Shown: positions 8,806-16,726, numbered from the stretch's first letter. The stretch is 21,361 nucleotides of DNA from JAQSWP01 sp040255215 (GCA_040255215.1 JBDZUM010000069.1:1-21361), one strand, 5' to 3'. The notes: generated by a model from the letters alone, not told the origin. Made by a program: numbers and translations.

Positions 8806-9237
8806 ATGCGCTTCTTCTTTTTCGGCACGCTGATGGATCAGGCAGTGCTCGATATCGTCGTCGGCCGTCATGTGCCGGCAGCGGCGAAACGGTCGGCCGT
8901 GCTGGAAGGCTATCGCCGCGCCCGGGTCCGCGGCGCCACCTATCCCATTGTAGTGCCGGCCGACGGCGCGGAAGTCGCCGGGCTGCTGGTGTCGGGCCTT
9001 CGGCCCACCGAAGCGGATCGTCTTACCGCCTACGAGGGCGACGGCTACGTGCTGGTCGAACATGAGGTGAGGGCAGGCGGCGGCGCCAAGCGGGCGCATG
9101 TCTATCTGCCGCGGGCCGGCGGCGGGCTGGCGGCTCTTGACGAGAACTGGGATTTCGACGACTGGCGGCGACGTCATCGCGCGGGCTTCGTCGCCCGTCT
9201 GCGTCGCTCGCTATCGGCCGTCGACGCCGATCGCTGA
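8806..9237 (+). CDS. Gamma-glutamylcyclotransferase-fold (AIG2/GGCT-like) protein
   Basis: A 143-residue small protein. It opens with MRFFFFGTLMD, the GGCT/AIG2 substrate loop normally written YGTL. The likely catalytic acid is in AYEGDGYVLVEHEV, and the barrel ends near VYLPRAGG. Family members cleave gamma-glutamyl amides to 5-oxoproline or act as gamma-glutamylamine cyclotransferases; the substrate here is unknown. The frame is open a long way upstream through the mutase gene. The ATG at 8806, 8 bp after the mutase stop, gives the family's normal start. It is probably the last gene of the galU operon, with no obvious metabolic link to it. Confidence 0.85.
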   Translation: MRFFFFGTLMDQAVLDIVVGRHVPAAAKRSAVLEGYRRARVRGATYPIVVPADGAEVAGLLVSGLRPTEADRLTAYEGDGYVLVEHEVRAGGGAKRAHVYLPRAGGGLAALDENWDFDDWRRRHRAGFVARLRRSLSAVDADR

Positions 9238-9238
9238 C

Positions 9239-9254
9239 GAGCGGCGATCCGCTC
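9239..9254. terminator. Small hairpin between convergent genes (possible terminator)
   Basis: GAGCGG-CGAT-CCGCTC forms a perfect 6-bp stem with a 4-nt loop. It lies between the GGCT-like gene ending at 9237 and the convergent carboxypeptidase ending at 9254. There is no T-run on either side, so it would be at best a weak bidirectional terminator. Confidence 0.3.
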
Positions 9255-10705
9255 TAGTTGGCGGCGATATCGACGTCGTCGTCTTCGATCCGCACCACGG
9301 CGCAATCGAGAATGTTGTTCTGGGTCAGCCGCCGGCAGCCCAGCGCCGCCTCGCCTTCGGGCAGGCCGATGATGCGCGCCCGGTACAGCGTGCGACCCTG
9401 GCGCTCCAGCGGCGCGATGGTGCCGTTGCCGTTGAGGTCGGGCAGGCTGAAGCGGGCCAGCGACACGGCGCGGCGGGCGGTGTCGGCGTCGGAATAGGCG
9501 CCGACCTGCATGGCGTACTGCGCCGGCTCGCCGCCCTGGCCGCTCGGACCGGTCTGACGGTTGGCGACCGCGAACGGGTTGGGCGGCAGCTTGGCGGGCG
9601 CGGCGGCGGGCTTGCGGGCCGACAGGTCGTTGAAGGTCGGCGGCACCAGCGGCGCGGGCGATCCCGTGCTGACGCGGGCCAGCGGCGTCAGGCCGGAGGC
9701 GGCGACGGCAGGCTTGGGCAGGGCTGCCAGCACGCGGGCATTGGCGGCGACCCGGTTGGCGCCGATATCGGCAAAGGCGCGATCCATCAACTCGCCCATA
9801 TGCGTGTCGCGCGCCTGACCGCTTCTGCCGCCCATGACGACGCCGATCAGGCGGCGGCCGTCGCGCTTGGCGACCAGAACGAGATTGAAGCCGGAGGCAT
9901 TGATGTAGCCGGTCTTCAGCCCTTCGGCCCCGGGATACCAGTCGAGCATGCGGTTGTGGTTGGTGTGGACGCGCCCGGCGTAGGACGATTCCTGCATCGC
10001 GAACAGCGGATAGAAGGTCGGGAAGTCGCGGATCAGGGCCAGCGCCATGATCGCCAGATCGCTGGCGGTGGTCGTCTGCCCGTCATTGGGCAGGCCCGAG
10101 GCGTTGCGGAAGGTGGTTGAACGCATGCCCAGCTGGTGGGCGCGCTGGGTCATGCGCTGTGCGAACACGTCCTCGTCGCCGGCCAGACCTTCGGCGAGAA
10201 CGACAGCGGCGTCGTTGGCCGATTTGGTGATCAGACTGTAGATCAGGTCGCGCACCTGGACGGTGTCGCCTTCCTTCAGATCGAGCTTGGTCGGCGGCTG
10301 TACCGAGGCCCAGCCGGACACCGGCAGGCGCTGGTCCATGCGCAGGCGGCCCTGCTCGATGGCCTCGAAGGTCATGTAGAGGGTCATCGCCTTGGTCAGC
10401 GAGGCGGGGTAGCGCAGCGCGTTGGCGTTGGCTTCGTGCAGCACGCGACCGGTCTGGGCGTCGAGGATGATCGCCGCGTAGCGATCGGCCTTGACCGAGG
10501 CGGGCGCGTCGCTGCGCTTGACCGACTGCAGTTTCTTGGTGCGCGTGGCGGTCTTGGCGACCGGCTTGCTGGCGGCAGCCTTGACCTTCGACTTGCTGGC
10601 CGCTTCGGCCGCGACCGGCGCGAGGACCGGCGCCGTCAGCCCGGCGGCGATGACGACCGCGAGCAGGGCGCGCCACAGGCGCCAGCCGGTGAAACCCGAT
10701 TTCAT
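9254..10705 (-). CDS. D-alanyl-D-alanine carboxypeptidase (PBP5/S11 family) with C-terminal SPOR domain
   Basis: A 483-residue secreted penicillin-binding protein. The N-terminus has a basic start and hydrophobic core (about residues 9-36), a signal peptide or anchor, followed by a Lys/Ala-rich linker. The three active-site motifs are present: SLTK at 102-105, SAN at 162-164 and KTG at 264-266. It should trim the terminal D-Ala of peptidoglycan pentapeptides in the periplasm. A Pro/Ala-rich linker (about 320-395) leads to a SPOR-like domain (from about YAMQVGAYSDADTA to the C-terminus), which in other proteins binds denuded septal glycan and targets division sites. GGGGGAGAGG lies just before the start. 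It is divergent from the secreted unknown at 10899. Confidence 0.92.
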   Translation of the reverse strand: MKSGFTGWRLWRALLAVVIAAGLTAPVLAPVAAEAASKSKVKAAASKPVAKTATRTKKLQSVKRSDAPASVKADRYAAIILDAQTGRVLHEANANALRYPASLTKAMTLYMTFEAIEQGRLRMDQRLPVSGWASVQPPTKLDLKEGDTVQVRDLIYSLITKSANDAAVVLAEGLAGDEDVFAQRMTQRAHQLGMRSTTFRNASGLPNDGQTTTASDLAIMALALIRDFPTFYPLFAMQESSYAGRVHTNHNRMLDWYPGAEGLKTGYINASGFNLVLVAKRDGRRLIGVVMGGRSGQARDTHMGELMDRAFADIGANRVAANARVLAALPKPAVAASGLTPLARVSTGSPAPLVPPTFNDLSARKPAAAPAKLPPNPFAVANRQTGPSGQGGEPAQYAMQVGAYSDADTARRAVSLARFSLPDLNGNGTIAPLERQGRTLYRARIIGLPEGEAALGCRRLTQNNILDCAVVRIEDDDVDIAAN

Positions 10706-10898
10706 ACTACCTCTCCCCCTCAGCCGGTATCAGGCTCCGCCGAATCTTCCGTCTGAATCTTGAGGTTACCGTCGTTTCTTTAAGTTTATTGATAATCGAC
10801 TGCAACGCAACACAGAATTGGGCAGTATCTGCCACAATTGCCGTCCAAGCTGCGCCTTTGCGGCGTCACCCCCGGATTTGCCTGAAGGATTACCACAA
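10706..10898. other. Divergent intergenic region
   Basis: 193 bp between two divergently transcribed exported-protein genes. It must hold promoters for both. An AT-rich patch lies at about 10776-10800. I see no convincing -35/-10 pair or operator palindrome on either strand. Confidence 0.5.
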
Positions 10899-11570
10899 AT
10901 GCGCCTGTCGATCGCGGTACTCACTGGCCTCGGCATCGCTTTTTCGAGCATTGCGCCGGTTCTGGCGCAGGGCGTCGACAGCCCGATCACCCGCAGCTTC
11001 TACTGGTTCCGGTTCGTCGCCGGCAAGGACGTACGGGAGGGTTGCGAGGCGGGCGGACCGGACCATTTCCGCCTCGTCTACAACGCCATCTATACCGAGC
11101 AGGTGCGCAGCTACGACATCGTGGCGCAGCCTGGCGGCGGCACCATGACGACCCGCGTGTTCGGCGAGGCGGGGGTGGTGAACAACATCGTCATCAACGA
11201 TGTGGTCGACATTCTCGGCCCCTGGCGCGGGGTCAAGTCCGAGCGCAGCCTGACGCCGGCGCAGATGGCGTCGGTGGTAGCCGCGCTGGAGCAGAGCGGC
11301 GCGCTGCAGTTTCCGGCCAAGACGATGCAGTTGCCGTCGAACGATTTCTACTGGGCCGTGTCGGCCTGTCGCGCCGGCCGTTTCACCTCGACCGCCTTCC
11401 ATCACCCGACCGGCGGTTTCGAGGCCGTGACCTTCGACAAGCCGGTGTTCGCGCTGGATGACACGGGAATTGCCGTCAACGAGCCGCGCAAGATGGATCC
11501 CTCGCCCTTTCGCGGCAATCAGAACCGGGTCTGGCAGCTGCGCGTCACAAAGGACGGCATTCAATACTGA
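10899..11570 (+). CDS. Secreted protein of unknown function
   Basis: A 223-residue protein that I do not recognise. A clear signal peptide occupies residues 1-23 (hydrophobic core LSIAVLTGLGIAF, cleavage expected after PVLA before QG), so it is probably periplasmic. The mature part has two cysteines, one in REGCEAGG and one in VSACRAGR, which could form a disulfide. No repeat, lipobox or second membrane segment is seen. The ATG at 10899 has AAGGA (10885-10889) upstream. The frame is open to 10818, but that extension would put the signal peptide internal. It is divergent from the carboxypeptidase, which hints at a shared envelope role but does not prove one. Confidence 0.8.
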   Translation: MRLSIAVLTGLGIAFSSIAPVLAQGVDSPITRSFYWFRFVAGKDVREGCEAGGPDHFRLVYNAIYTEQVRSYDIVAQPGGGTMTTRVFGEAGVVNNIVINDVVDILGPWRGVKSERSLTPAQMASVVAALEQSGALQFPAKTMQLPSNDFYWAVSACRAGRFTSTAFHHPTGGFEAVTFDKPVFALDDTGIAVNEPRKMDPSPFRGNQNRVWQLRVTKDGIQY

Positions 11571-11608
11571 TCAGGCGATATCATTGTTTTTAAAGGAATA
11601 ATTCATCT

Positions 11609-11623
11609 TGCTGCAATGCAGCA
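11609..11623. promoter_or_regulatory. PhaR-type operator, upstream copy
   Basis: TGCTGCAATGCAGCA is a 15-bp palindrome of the form TGCTGC-N3-GCAGCA. It fits the CTGC-N3/4-GCAG site known for the polyhydroxyalkanoate-responsive repressor PhaR of Paracoccus. It ends 7 bp before the -35 element of the phasin promoter. Confidence 0.72.
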
Positions 11624-11630
11624 TTTTTCC

Positions 11631-11658
11631 TTGACGTCGCCGATCAAACGCCTATATT
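11631..11658 (+). promoter_or_regulatory. Sigma70-type promoter of the phasin gene
   Basis: TTGACG at 11631-11636 and TATATT at 11653-11658 are separated by 16 bp, each one mismatch from consensus. Transcription should start at about 11665, next to the second palindrome, leaving a leader of about 80 nt before the phasin ATG. Confidence 0.7.
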
Positions 11659-11665
11659 TGCTCCA

Positions 11666-11680
11666 TGCTGCGCTGCAGCA
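11666..11680. promoter_or_regulatory. PhaR-type operator, downstream copy at the start site
   Basis: TGCTGCGCTGCAGCA repeats the TGCTGC-N3-GCAGCA palindrome of 11609-11623, with centres 57 bp apart. It lies 7 bp after the -10 element, where a bound repressor would block initiation. Two sites bracketing one promoter fit autoregulated phasin control by PhaR, which falls off DNA when PHA granules are present. Confidence 0.72.
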
Positions 11681-11746
11681 AATTTTTGATGCCGAGCGAT
11701 CGCGTTCGCGGGTCGGGCTCGGCGATCCCAGATCGAGGAGCAGGCG

Positions 11747-12274
11747 ATGAACGAGAACAGCTTCACCATGACGCCGGTCATGCAGACGGCGATCGAAACC
11801 GGCAATCAGCAGGTCGAAACCTTCGTGAAGAACGGCACGGAAGCGGCCACCAAGAGCTACGAGAACTTCGTCTCGATGGCCAAGGAGAACGTCGACAAGG
11901 TCATGAAGGCGGCCGACGGCACCTTCAAGGGCTATGACGAGGCGATGGCGGAGAGCAAGGACAACATCGACGCCTTCGTCGCGTCCTCGACGACCCTGGC
12001 GAAGGGCGCCGAGGCGATGATGAAGAGCTGGTTCGCCTTCGGCCAGAAGTCGCTGGAAGGCGGCGTCGGCGCGGCCAAGGACGCCATGGCCTGCAAGAAT
12101 CTCAAGGACTTCGTCGAGTGGCAGACGCATTTCGCGCGCGAGCAGTTCGATGCGCTGTTCGGCGAGGCCACCAAGCTGTCGGAAATGGGCGTCAAGACCG
12201 CGCAGGAGGCCTTCAGCCCGATTTCCGAACGCATGAACGTTGCGGTCGAGAAGGTGCTGCGCCAGACCGCCTGA
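11747..12274 (+). CDS. phaP: Phasin family protein (PHA granule-associated)
   Basis: A 175-residue, almost wholly alpha-helical, Ala/Lys/Glu-rich protein without signal peptide or membrane segment. Amphipathic stretches such as FVKNGTEAATKSYENF and WQTHFAREQFDALFGEATKL are typical of alphaproteobacterial phasins, which coat polyhydroxyalkanoate granules. The length is normal for the family. A strong GAGGAG ribosome site precedes the ATG. Transcription is predicted from 11631-11658 under two PhaR-type palindromes, and a hairpin terminator follows at 12320. The promoter architecture independently supports the phasin call. Some phasin-like proteins in this group have roles other than PHA binding. 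Confidence 0.92.
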   Translation: MNENSFTMTPVMQTAIETGNQQVETFVKNGTEAATKSYENFVSMAKENVDKVMKAADGTFKGYDEAMAESKDNIDAFVASSTTLAKGAEAMMKSWFAFGQKSLEGGVGAAKDAMACKNLKDFVEWQTHFAREQFDALFGEATKLSEMGVKTAQEAFSPISERMNVAVEKVLRQTA

Positions 12275-12319
12275 GGCGAAAGGCCCGACCGCCCTTGTGG
12301 ATTAGGGCTGCGAATTCGA

Positions 12320-12349
12320 GGCCCGTCGGCCCTGCCGGCGGGCCTTTTT
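12320..12349 (+). terminator. Rho-independent terminator after the phasin gene
   Basis: GGCCCGTCGG and CCGGCGGGCC form a 10-bp stem (one G-T wobble) around a 5-nt loop. A run of five T follows at once. It lies 45 bp after the phasin stop and separates phasin from clpS. Confidence 0.85.
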
Positions 12350-12395
12350 CCATGCATGCATTGAAGTTTGGCGGTCGCGGGGGCATCTTTACTGC

Positions 12396-12722
12396 ATGAG
12401 CGAAGGCGACCGGAACAACCGGACGGATGGCCAGATCGGCGTCGTCACCAAGACGAAGCCGAAGACCAAGAAGCCGTCCATGTACAAAGTGCTGATGCTG
12501 AACGACGATTACACGCCGATGGAATTCGTCGTGCACGTCCTGCAGCTCTATTTCGGCAAAAGTCGCGATGAGGCGACGCAGATCATGCTGCACGTGCATC
12601 AGCGCGGCGTCGGCGTGTGCGGCGTCTTCACCTACGAAGTGGCGGAAACCAAGGTGGCGCAGGTCATGGAGCATGCCCGCCGTCACCAGCACCCGCTGCA
12701 ATGCACCTTGGAGAAAGAGTAG
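12396..12722 (+). CDS. clpS: ATP-dependent Clp protease adaptor ClpS
   Basis: A 108-residue adaptor that delivers N-degron substrates to ClpAP. The basic flexible N-terminal tail (about 1-28) is followed by the core. The N-end binding pocket residues are visible: N36, D37 and D38 in LNDDYTPMEFV, M42 as the gatekeeper, and H68 in LHVHQRG. The conserved end EVAETKVAQVMEHARRHQHP is complete. Methionine at the gatekeeper position fits a classical ClpS1-type adaptor. No strong ribosome site precedes the ATG; a run of G lies about 12 bp upstream. clpA follows 27 bp later, the normal pairing. Confidence 0.96.
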   Translation: MSEGDRNNRTDGQIGVVTKTKPKTKKPSMYKVLMLNDDYTPMEFVVHVLQLYFGKSRDEATQIMLHVHQRGVGVCGVFTYEVAETKVAQVMEHARRHQHPLQCTLEKE

Positions 12723-12749
12723 TCGAAACGTTGAACAAGGAGAGCGCCG

Positions 12750-15059
12750 ATGCTGTCGCGTAATCTGGAACAGAGCCTGCACCGCGCCATCGCGCTGGCT
12801 GGCGAACATCGGCACGAATACTCCACCCTCGAGCATCTGCTGCTGGCGCTGACCGAAGATGCCGACGCGGTCGCCGTGATGAAGGCGTGCGGCGTCGATA
12901 TCGAGCGGCTGCGGCGCGAACTCATCGACTACATCGAGAACGAACTGACAGGTCTGGTGACCGGCAGCGTACGCGATCCGCAGCCGACGGCCGGATTCCA
13001 GCGCGTGATCCAGCGCGCGGCCATCCATGTCCAGTCCTCCGGCCGCGAGGAAGTCACCGGCGCCAATATCGTGGTGGCGATGTTCTCCGAGCGCGAGAGC
13101 CATGCCGTCTATTTCCTGCAGCAGCAGGACATGACGCGGCTGGACGCCACCAACTACATCAGCCACGGAATCGCCAAGGTACCCGGCATGAGCGAAGGCC
13201 GGCGGGTCAGCGGCGCCGACGAGGACTCCCAGGCGGAGAATGTCGTGAAACAGGGCGATGATGCGCTGAGCGCGTACTGCGTCGATCTCAACGCCAAGGC
13301 TCGGGAAGGGCGTATCGATCCGCTGATCGGGCGCGATCTCGAAGTCGAGCGGACGATCCAGATTCTGTGCCGCCGCACCAAGAACAATCCGCTCTACGTC
13401 GGCGATCCCGGCGTCGGCAAGACGGCGATCGCCGAGGGCCTTGCCCGCAAGATCGTCAACGGCGAAGTGCCGGACGTGCTGCGCAAGGCGGTGATCTATT
13501 CCCTCGACATGGGCGCGCTGCTGGCCGGTACGCGCTATCGCGGCGATTTCGAGGAGCGCCTGAAGGCGGTGCTGGCCGAACTGAAGGCGCGACCGGGCTC
13601 GGTGCTGTTCATCGACGAGATCCATACGGTGATCGGCGCCGGAGCGACGTCCGGCGGCTCGATGGATGCGTCGAACCTGCTGAAGCCGGTGCTGGCGTCG
13701 GGCGAGCTGCGTTGCATCGGGTCGACGACCTACAGGGAATTCCGCAACTACTTCGAGAAGGACCGCGCGCTGGTGCGGCGGTTCCAGAAGATCGATGTGC
13801 CCGAGCCTTCGCCGGAGGACTCGGTGAAGATCCTGATGGGGCTGAAGCCTTACTACGAGGAGCATCACGCGGTCCGCTACACCGCCGACGCCATCAAGGC
13901 GGCGGTCGAGTTGTCGTCGAAGTACATCAACGACCGCAAGCTGCCCGACAAGGCGATCGACGTGATCGACGAGGTTGGCGCCGCCCAGATGCTGGTGCCC
14001 GAAAGCAAGCGGCGTAAGACGATCAACGTGCGCGATATCGAGGCGATCGTCGCCAAGATCGCGCGCATTCCGCCCAAGAGCGTGTCGAAGGACGACACGG
14101 AAGTGCTGCGCAATCTGGAGCGCGATCTGAAGACCGTCGTGTTCGGCCAGGACGCGGCGATTTCGGCGCTGTCCGCCGCCATCAAGCTGTCGCGCGCCGG
14201 CCTTCGCCAGGGCGACAAGCCGATCGGCTCCTACCTCCTGGCGGGGCCAACCGGCGTCGGCAAGACGGAAGTGACGCGCCAGCTTTCAAGGCTGCTGGGC
14301 GTCGAATTGATCCGCTTCGACATGTCGGAATATATGGAACGGCACAGCGTGTCGCGCCTGATCGGCGCGCCGCCGGGCTATGTCGGCTTCGACCAGGGCG
14401 GACTGCTGACCGATGCCGTCAACCAGCATCCCCATTGCGTGCTGCTGCTCGACGAAATCGAGAAGGCGCATCCCGACCTCTTCAACATCCTTCTGCAGGT
14501 GATGGATTACGGCAAGCTGACCGACCACAACGGACGGCAGATCGATTTCCGCAACGTCGTGCTGTGCATGACCACCAATGCCGGCGCGGCCGATCTGGCC
14601 AAGGCGCCGATCGGCTTCGAGCGCGAAGCGCGGGTCGACGACGACATGGAGGCGATCAATCGCATGTTCACGCCGGAATTCCGCAACCGCCTCGACGCCG
14701 TCGTGCGGTTCGGCAACCTGACGCCGGACGTGATGAACAGGGTGGTCGACAAGTTCGTCGCCGAACTCGAAATGCAACTCGCCGACCGTCAGGTCATCAT
14801 CGAGCTGACCGAGGAGGCGCGGGCGTGGCTGGCGGTCAAGGGCTACGACAGGCTCTATGGCGCGCGGCCTCTGGCCCGCATCATCCAGGAGCACGTCAAG
14901 AAGCCGCTGGCCGAGGAGCTTCTATTCGGGCGTCTGGCCAAGGGCGGAGTGGTCGTGGCCAAGGTCGACAAGGAGAAGGACGAGCTGACGTTCGATTTCC
15001 CGACGCCCGAACCGCGCAAGCTCGAGCGACCCAAGGCGCCGGCTCTGCTGCCGCATTAG
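12750..15059 (+). CDS. clpA: ATP-dependent Clp protease ATP-binding subunit ClpA
   Basis: A 769-residue AAA+ unfoldase with the standard ClpA layout. The N-terminal double-repeat domain that binds ClpS spans about 1-145. The first ATPase module has Walker A GDPGVGKT at 218-225 and Walker B LFIDE at 286-290. The second has Walker A GPTGVGKT at 499-506 and Walker B LLLDE near 565-569. The ClpP-docking tripeptide is probably IGF at 621-623, where E. coli ClpA has IGL. There is no ClpB-style coiled-coil middle domain. AAGGAGAG lies 6-7 bp before the ATG. It unfolds substrates and feeds them to ClpP; no clpP gene is in the window. Confidence 0.97.
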   Translation: MLSRNLEQSLHRAIALAGEHRHEYSTLEHLLLALTEDADAVAVMKACGVDIERLRRELIDYIENELTGLVTGSVRDPQPTAGFQRVIQRAAIHVQSSGREEVTGANIVVAMFSERESHAVYFLQQQDMTRLDATNYISHGIAKVPGMSEGRRVSGADEDSQAENVVKQGDDALSAYCVDLNAKAREGRIDPLIGRDLEVERTIQILCRRTKNNPLYVGDPGVGKTAIAEGLARKIVNGEVPDVLRKAVIYSLDMGALLAGTRYRGDFEERLKAVLAELKARPGSVLFIDEIHTVIGAGATSGGSMDASNLLKPVLASGELRCIGSTTYREFRNYFEKDRALVRRFQKIDVPEPSPEDSVKILMGLKPYYEEHHAVRYTADAIKAAVELSSKYINDRKLPDKAIDVIDEVGAAQMLVPESKRRKTINVRDIEAIVAKIARIPPKSVSKDDTEVLRNLERDLKTVVFGQDAAISALSAAIKLSRAGLRQGDKPIGSYLLAGPTGVGKTEVTRQLSRLLGVELIRFDMSEYMERHSVSRLIGAPPGYVGFDQGGLLTDAVNQHPHCVLLLDEIEKAHPDLFNILLQVMDYGKLTDHNGRQIDFRNVVLCMTTNAGAADLAKAPIGFEREARVDDDMEAINRMFTPEFRNRLDAVVRFGNLTPDVMNRVVDKFVAELEMQLADRQVIIELTEEARAWLAVKGYDRLYGARPLARIIQEHVKKPLAEELLFGRLAKGGVVVAKVDKEKDELTFDFPTPEPRKLERPKAPALLPH

Positions 15060-15068
15060 GATCGACCG

Positions 15069-15548
15069 ATGACCGAAAATCTCGTTCCAATCGCTCGCTT
15101 CATCGATTGGAGCGAGGCGCATATGGCGCGCGGTCTGCTTCAGGCGAACGGGATCGGCGCCGTTCTGCACGACGGCAATCTGGTTTCGGTCAATTGGCCG
15201 CTCGCCATGGCGATCGGCGGCATCAAGCTCATGGTGCCGCCGCATCAAGTGGCCGAAGGCAGGCTGATCCTCAAGGATGTCGCGGCCGGTGAATTCATCC
15301 ATGACGCCGAGGAACAGGGTTCGGTACCGTCAGGCGGCGATACCGCCATTGAAAGATGCCCCGCCTGCCGCAGCGAGGACGTGTTCCGGCCCAAGTCGTT
15401 CCTCAGCGCCGTGATCGGTTCGATGCTGATGGCGCCGATTCTCTGGTCGACGAAGAAACGCGTCTGTCGAAGTTGCGGTCAGGAATGGATGGCCGAAGTC
15501 GCCGATGGCGGTGACGATGCGGGTTCGAGGCCGCCAGCCGTCAATTAG
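15069..15548 (+). CDS. DUF2007-like domain protein with split zinc ribbon
   Basis: A 159-residue protein. Residues about 6-75 (ARFIDWSEAHMARGLLQANGI...VAEGRLIL) look like the DUF2007 'putative signal transducing' fold, a small alpha/beta domain of unknown role. The C-terminal half has two CxxC knuckles, CPAC near 98-101 and CRSC near 135-138, that would form a zinc ribbon. A hydrophobic stretch (FLSAVIGSMLMAPILW) lies between them and may be a membrane hairpin or a buried helix. AGGA lies about 7 bp before the ATG. It starts 9 bp after clpA, probably co-transcribed, and its last 4 bp overlap the convergent GNAT gene. Function unknown. Confidence 0.72.
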   Translation: MTENLVPIARFIDWSEAHMARGLLQANGIGAVLHDGNLVSVNWPLAMAIGGIKLMVPPHQVAEGRLILKDVAAGEFIHDAEEQGSVPSGGDTAIERCPACRSEDVFRPKSFLSAVIGSMLMAPILWSTKKRVCRSCGQEWMAEVADGGDDAGSRPPAVN

Positions 15549-16726
15549 GTCTCGTCGCTCTTCCGGAACGGCGAGTAAGTCGCCAATTCTTCGATCTGCC
15601 GCGCGATGGCTGGCCGTTCGCGGGCGAGGTAATCGTCGACGGCGCGGCGGAATCCGGGATCGACGATCCAGTGCGCCGAGTACACCGGCACCGGCAGATA
15701 ACCCCGCTGGATCTTGTGTTCGCCCTGGGCCCCGGCTTCGACCCGTTTCAGCCCGTGCGCGATCGCATAGTCGATGGCCTGGTAGTAGCAGGCCTCGAAA
15801 TGCAGGAACCTGTAGTCCTCGACGCAGCCCCAGTTGCGGCCGAACAGCGTGTCGCGGCCCCTCAGATTGAGGGCGCCGGCTACCAGCTCGCCATCCGCAT
15901 TCTCGGCCATGACCAGCACTACCTGATCCGCCATGGTGCGGCCGATCTCGTCGAAAAAGCGGCGCGTCAGATAGGGCTGGCCCCATTTGCGCGAGCCCGT
16001 GTCCATGTAGAAGCGATAGAACGCGTCCCAGTGGCGCGGCTCGAGCTGCTCGCCGCTCAAGGCGTGCATGGTAAGACCGGCTTCCACGACGGCCTGCCTC
16101 TCCTTGCGTATTGCCTTGCGCTTGCGCGAGTTGAGGGCGGCAAGAAAATCTTCGAACGAGCCGTAGCCCTGATTGGTCCAGTGGTACTGCTGGCCCATGC
16201 GGCGCAGAAAGCCATGGGCTTCCAGTCGGTGCCATTCCTCTTCCTGGCAAAAGGTCACGTGGCAGGAGGAGAAATCGTTGCTGCGGGTCAGCTCCACCAG
16301 CGCCTCGCACAGCGCATCGGCAATCGCACCCTGCGCATCGCCCGGACGGACCAGCAGGCGCGGTCCCGGCGCTGGCGTGAACGGCACCGCGACCTGGAGC
16401 TTGGGGTAGTAGGCGCCGCCGGCGCGCTCGAAGGCGTCCGCCCAGCCATGGTCGAACACGTATTCCCCGTAGGAGTGCGACTTGACGTAGAGCGGCACGA
16501 CGCCGAGCAGGCGGCCGTCGGCGGTTTCAGCCAGCAGATATTGCGGCAGCCAGCCACTGCGCCGGCCGACCGAACCGCTGGTTTCAAGCGCCGAGAGGAA
16601 GGCGTGGCTGACGAAGGGATTGCCATCGCCGCCGGCGGGGACGGCGCACGCGTCCCACTCCGCGGCGGGAATTTCCGCCAGCGTGTCGACGGCGCGGATC
16701 GCCAGTTCGATGGTTCCGTCGGGCAT
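15545..16726 (-). CDS. GNAT/FemAB-like acyltransferase (DUF482/COG3146 type)
   Basis: A 393-residue cytosolic protein. The overall look matches the 'peptidogalycan biosynthesis' / GNAT-superfamily proteins common in proteobacteria. The N-terminal half has NPFVSHAFLSALE and LGVVPLYVKSHSYGEYVFD. A second acyltransferase-like fold contains KRKAIRKERQAV, FYRFYMDTGSRKWGQPYL and GRNWGCVEDYRFLHFEACYYQAIDYAIAHGL. The true substrate of this family is not established to my knowledge. AAGAGGA lies 3 bp before the ATG. It is the last gene of the minus-strand RidA-RidA-SemiSWEET run. If the artificial gap at 16817 is collapsed it starts about 45 bp after the SemiSWEET stop. Confidence 0.8.
   Translation of the reverse strand: MPDGTIELAIRAVDTLAEIPAAEWDACAVPAGGDGNPFVSHAFLSALETSGSVGRRSGWLPQYLLAETADGRLLGVVPLYVKSHSYGEYVFDHGWADAFERAGGAYYPKLQVAVPFTPAPGPRLLVRPGDAQGAIADALCEALVELTRSNDFSSCHVTFCQEEEWHRLEAHGFLRRMGQQYHWTNQGYGSFEDFLAALNSRKRKAIRKERQAVVEAGLTMHALSGEQLEPRHWDAFYRFYMDTGSRKWGQPYLTRRFFDEIGRTMADQVVLVMAENADGELVAGALNLRGRDTLFGRNWGCVEDYRFLHFEACYYQAIDYAIAHGLKRVEAGAQGEHKIQRGYLPVPVYSAHWIVDPGFRRAVDDYLARERPAIARQIEELATYSPFRKSDET

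Noticed and set aside
12361..12391. TTGAAG / TCTTTA as a clpS promoter
   Set aside because: The spacer is 19 bp and the -10 is poor and almost touches the start codon; not convincing.
12213..13868. 551-codon frame antisense to clpS and clpA
   Set aside because: Lies across two certain genes and the terminator; no ribosome site or motif.
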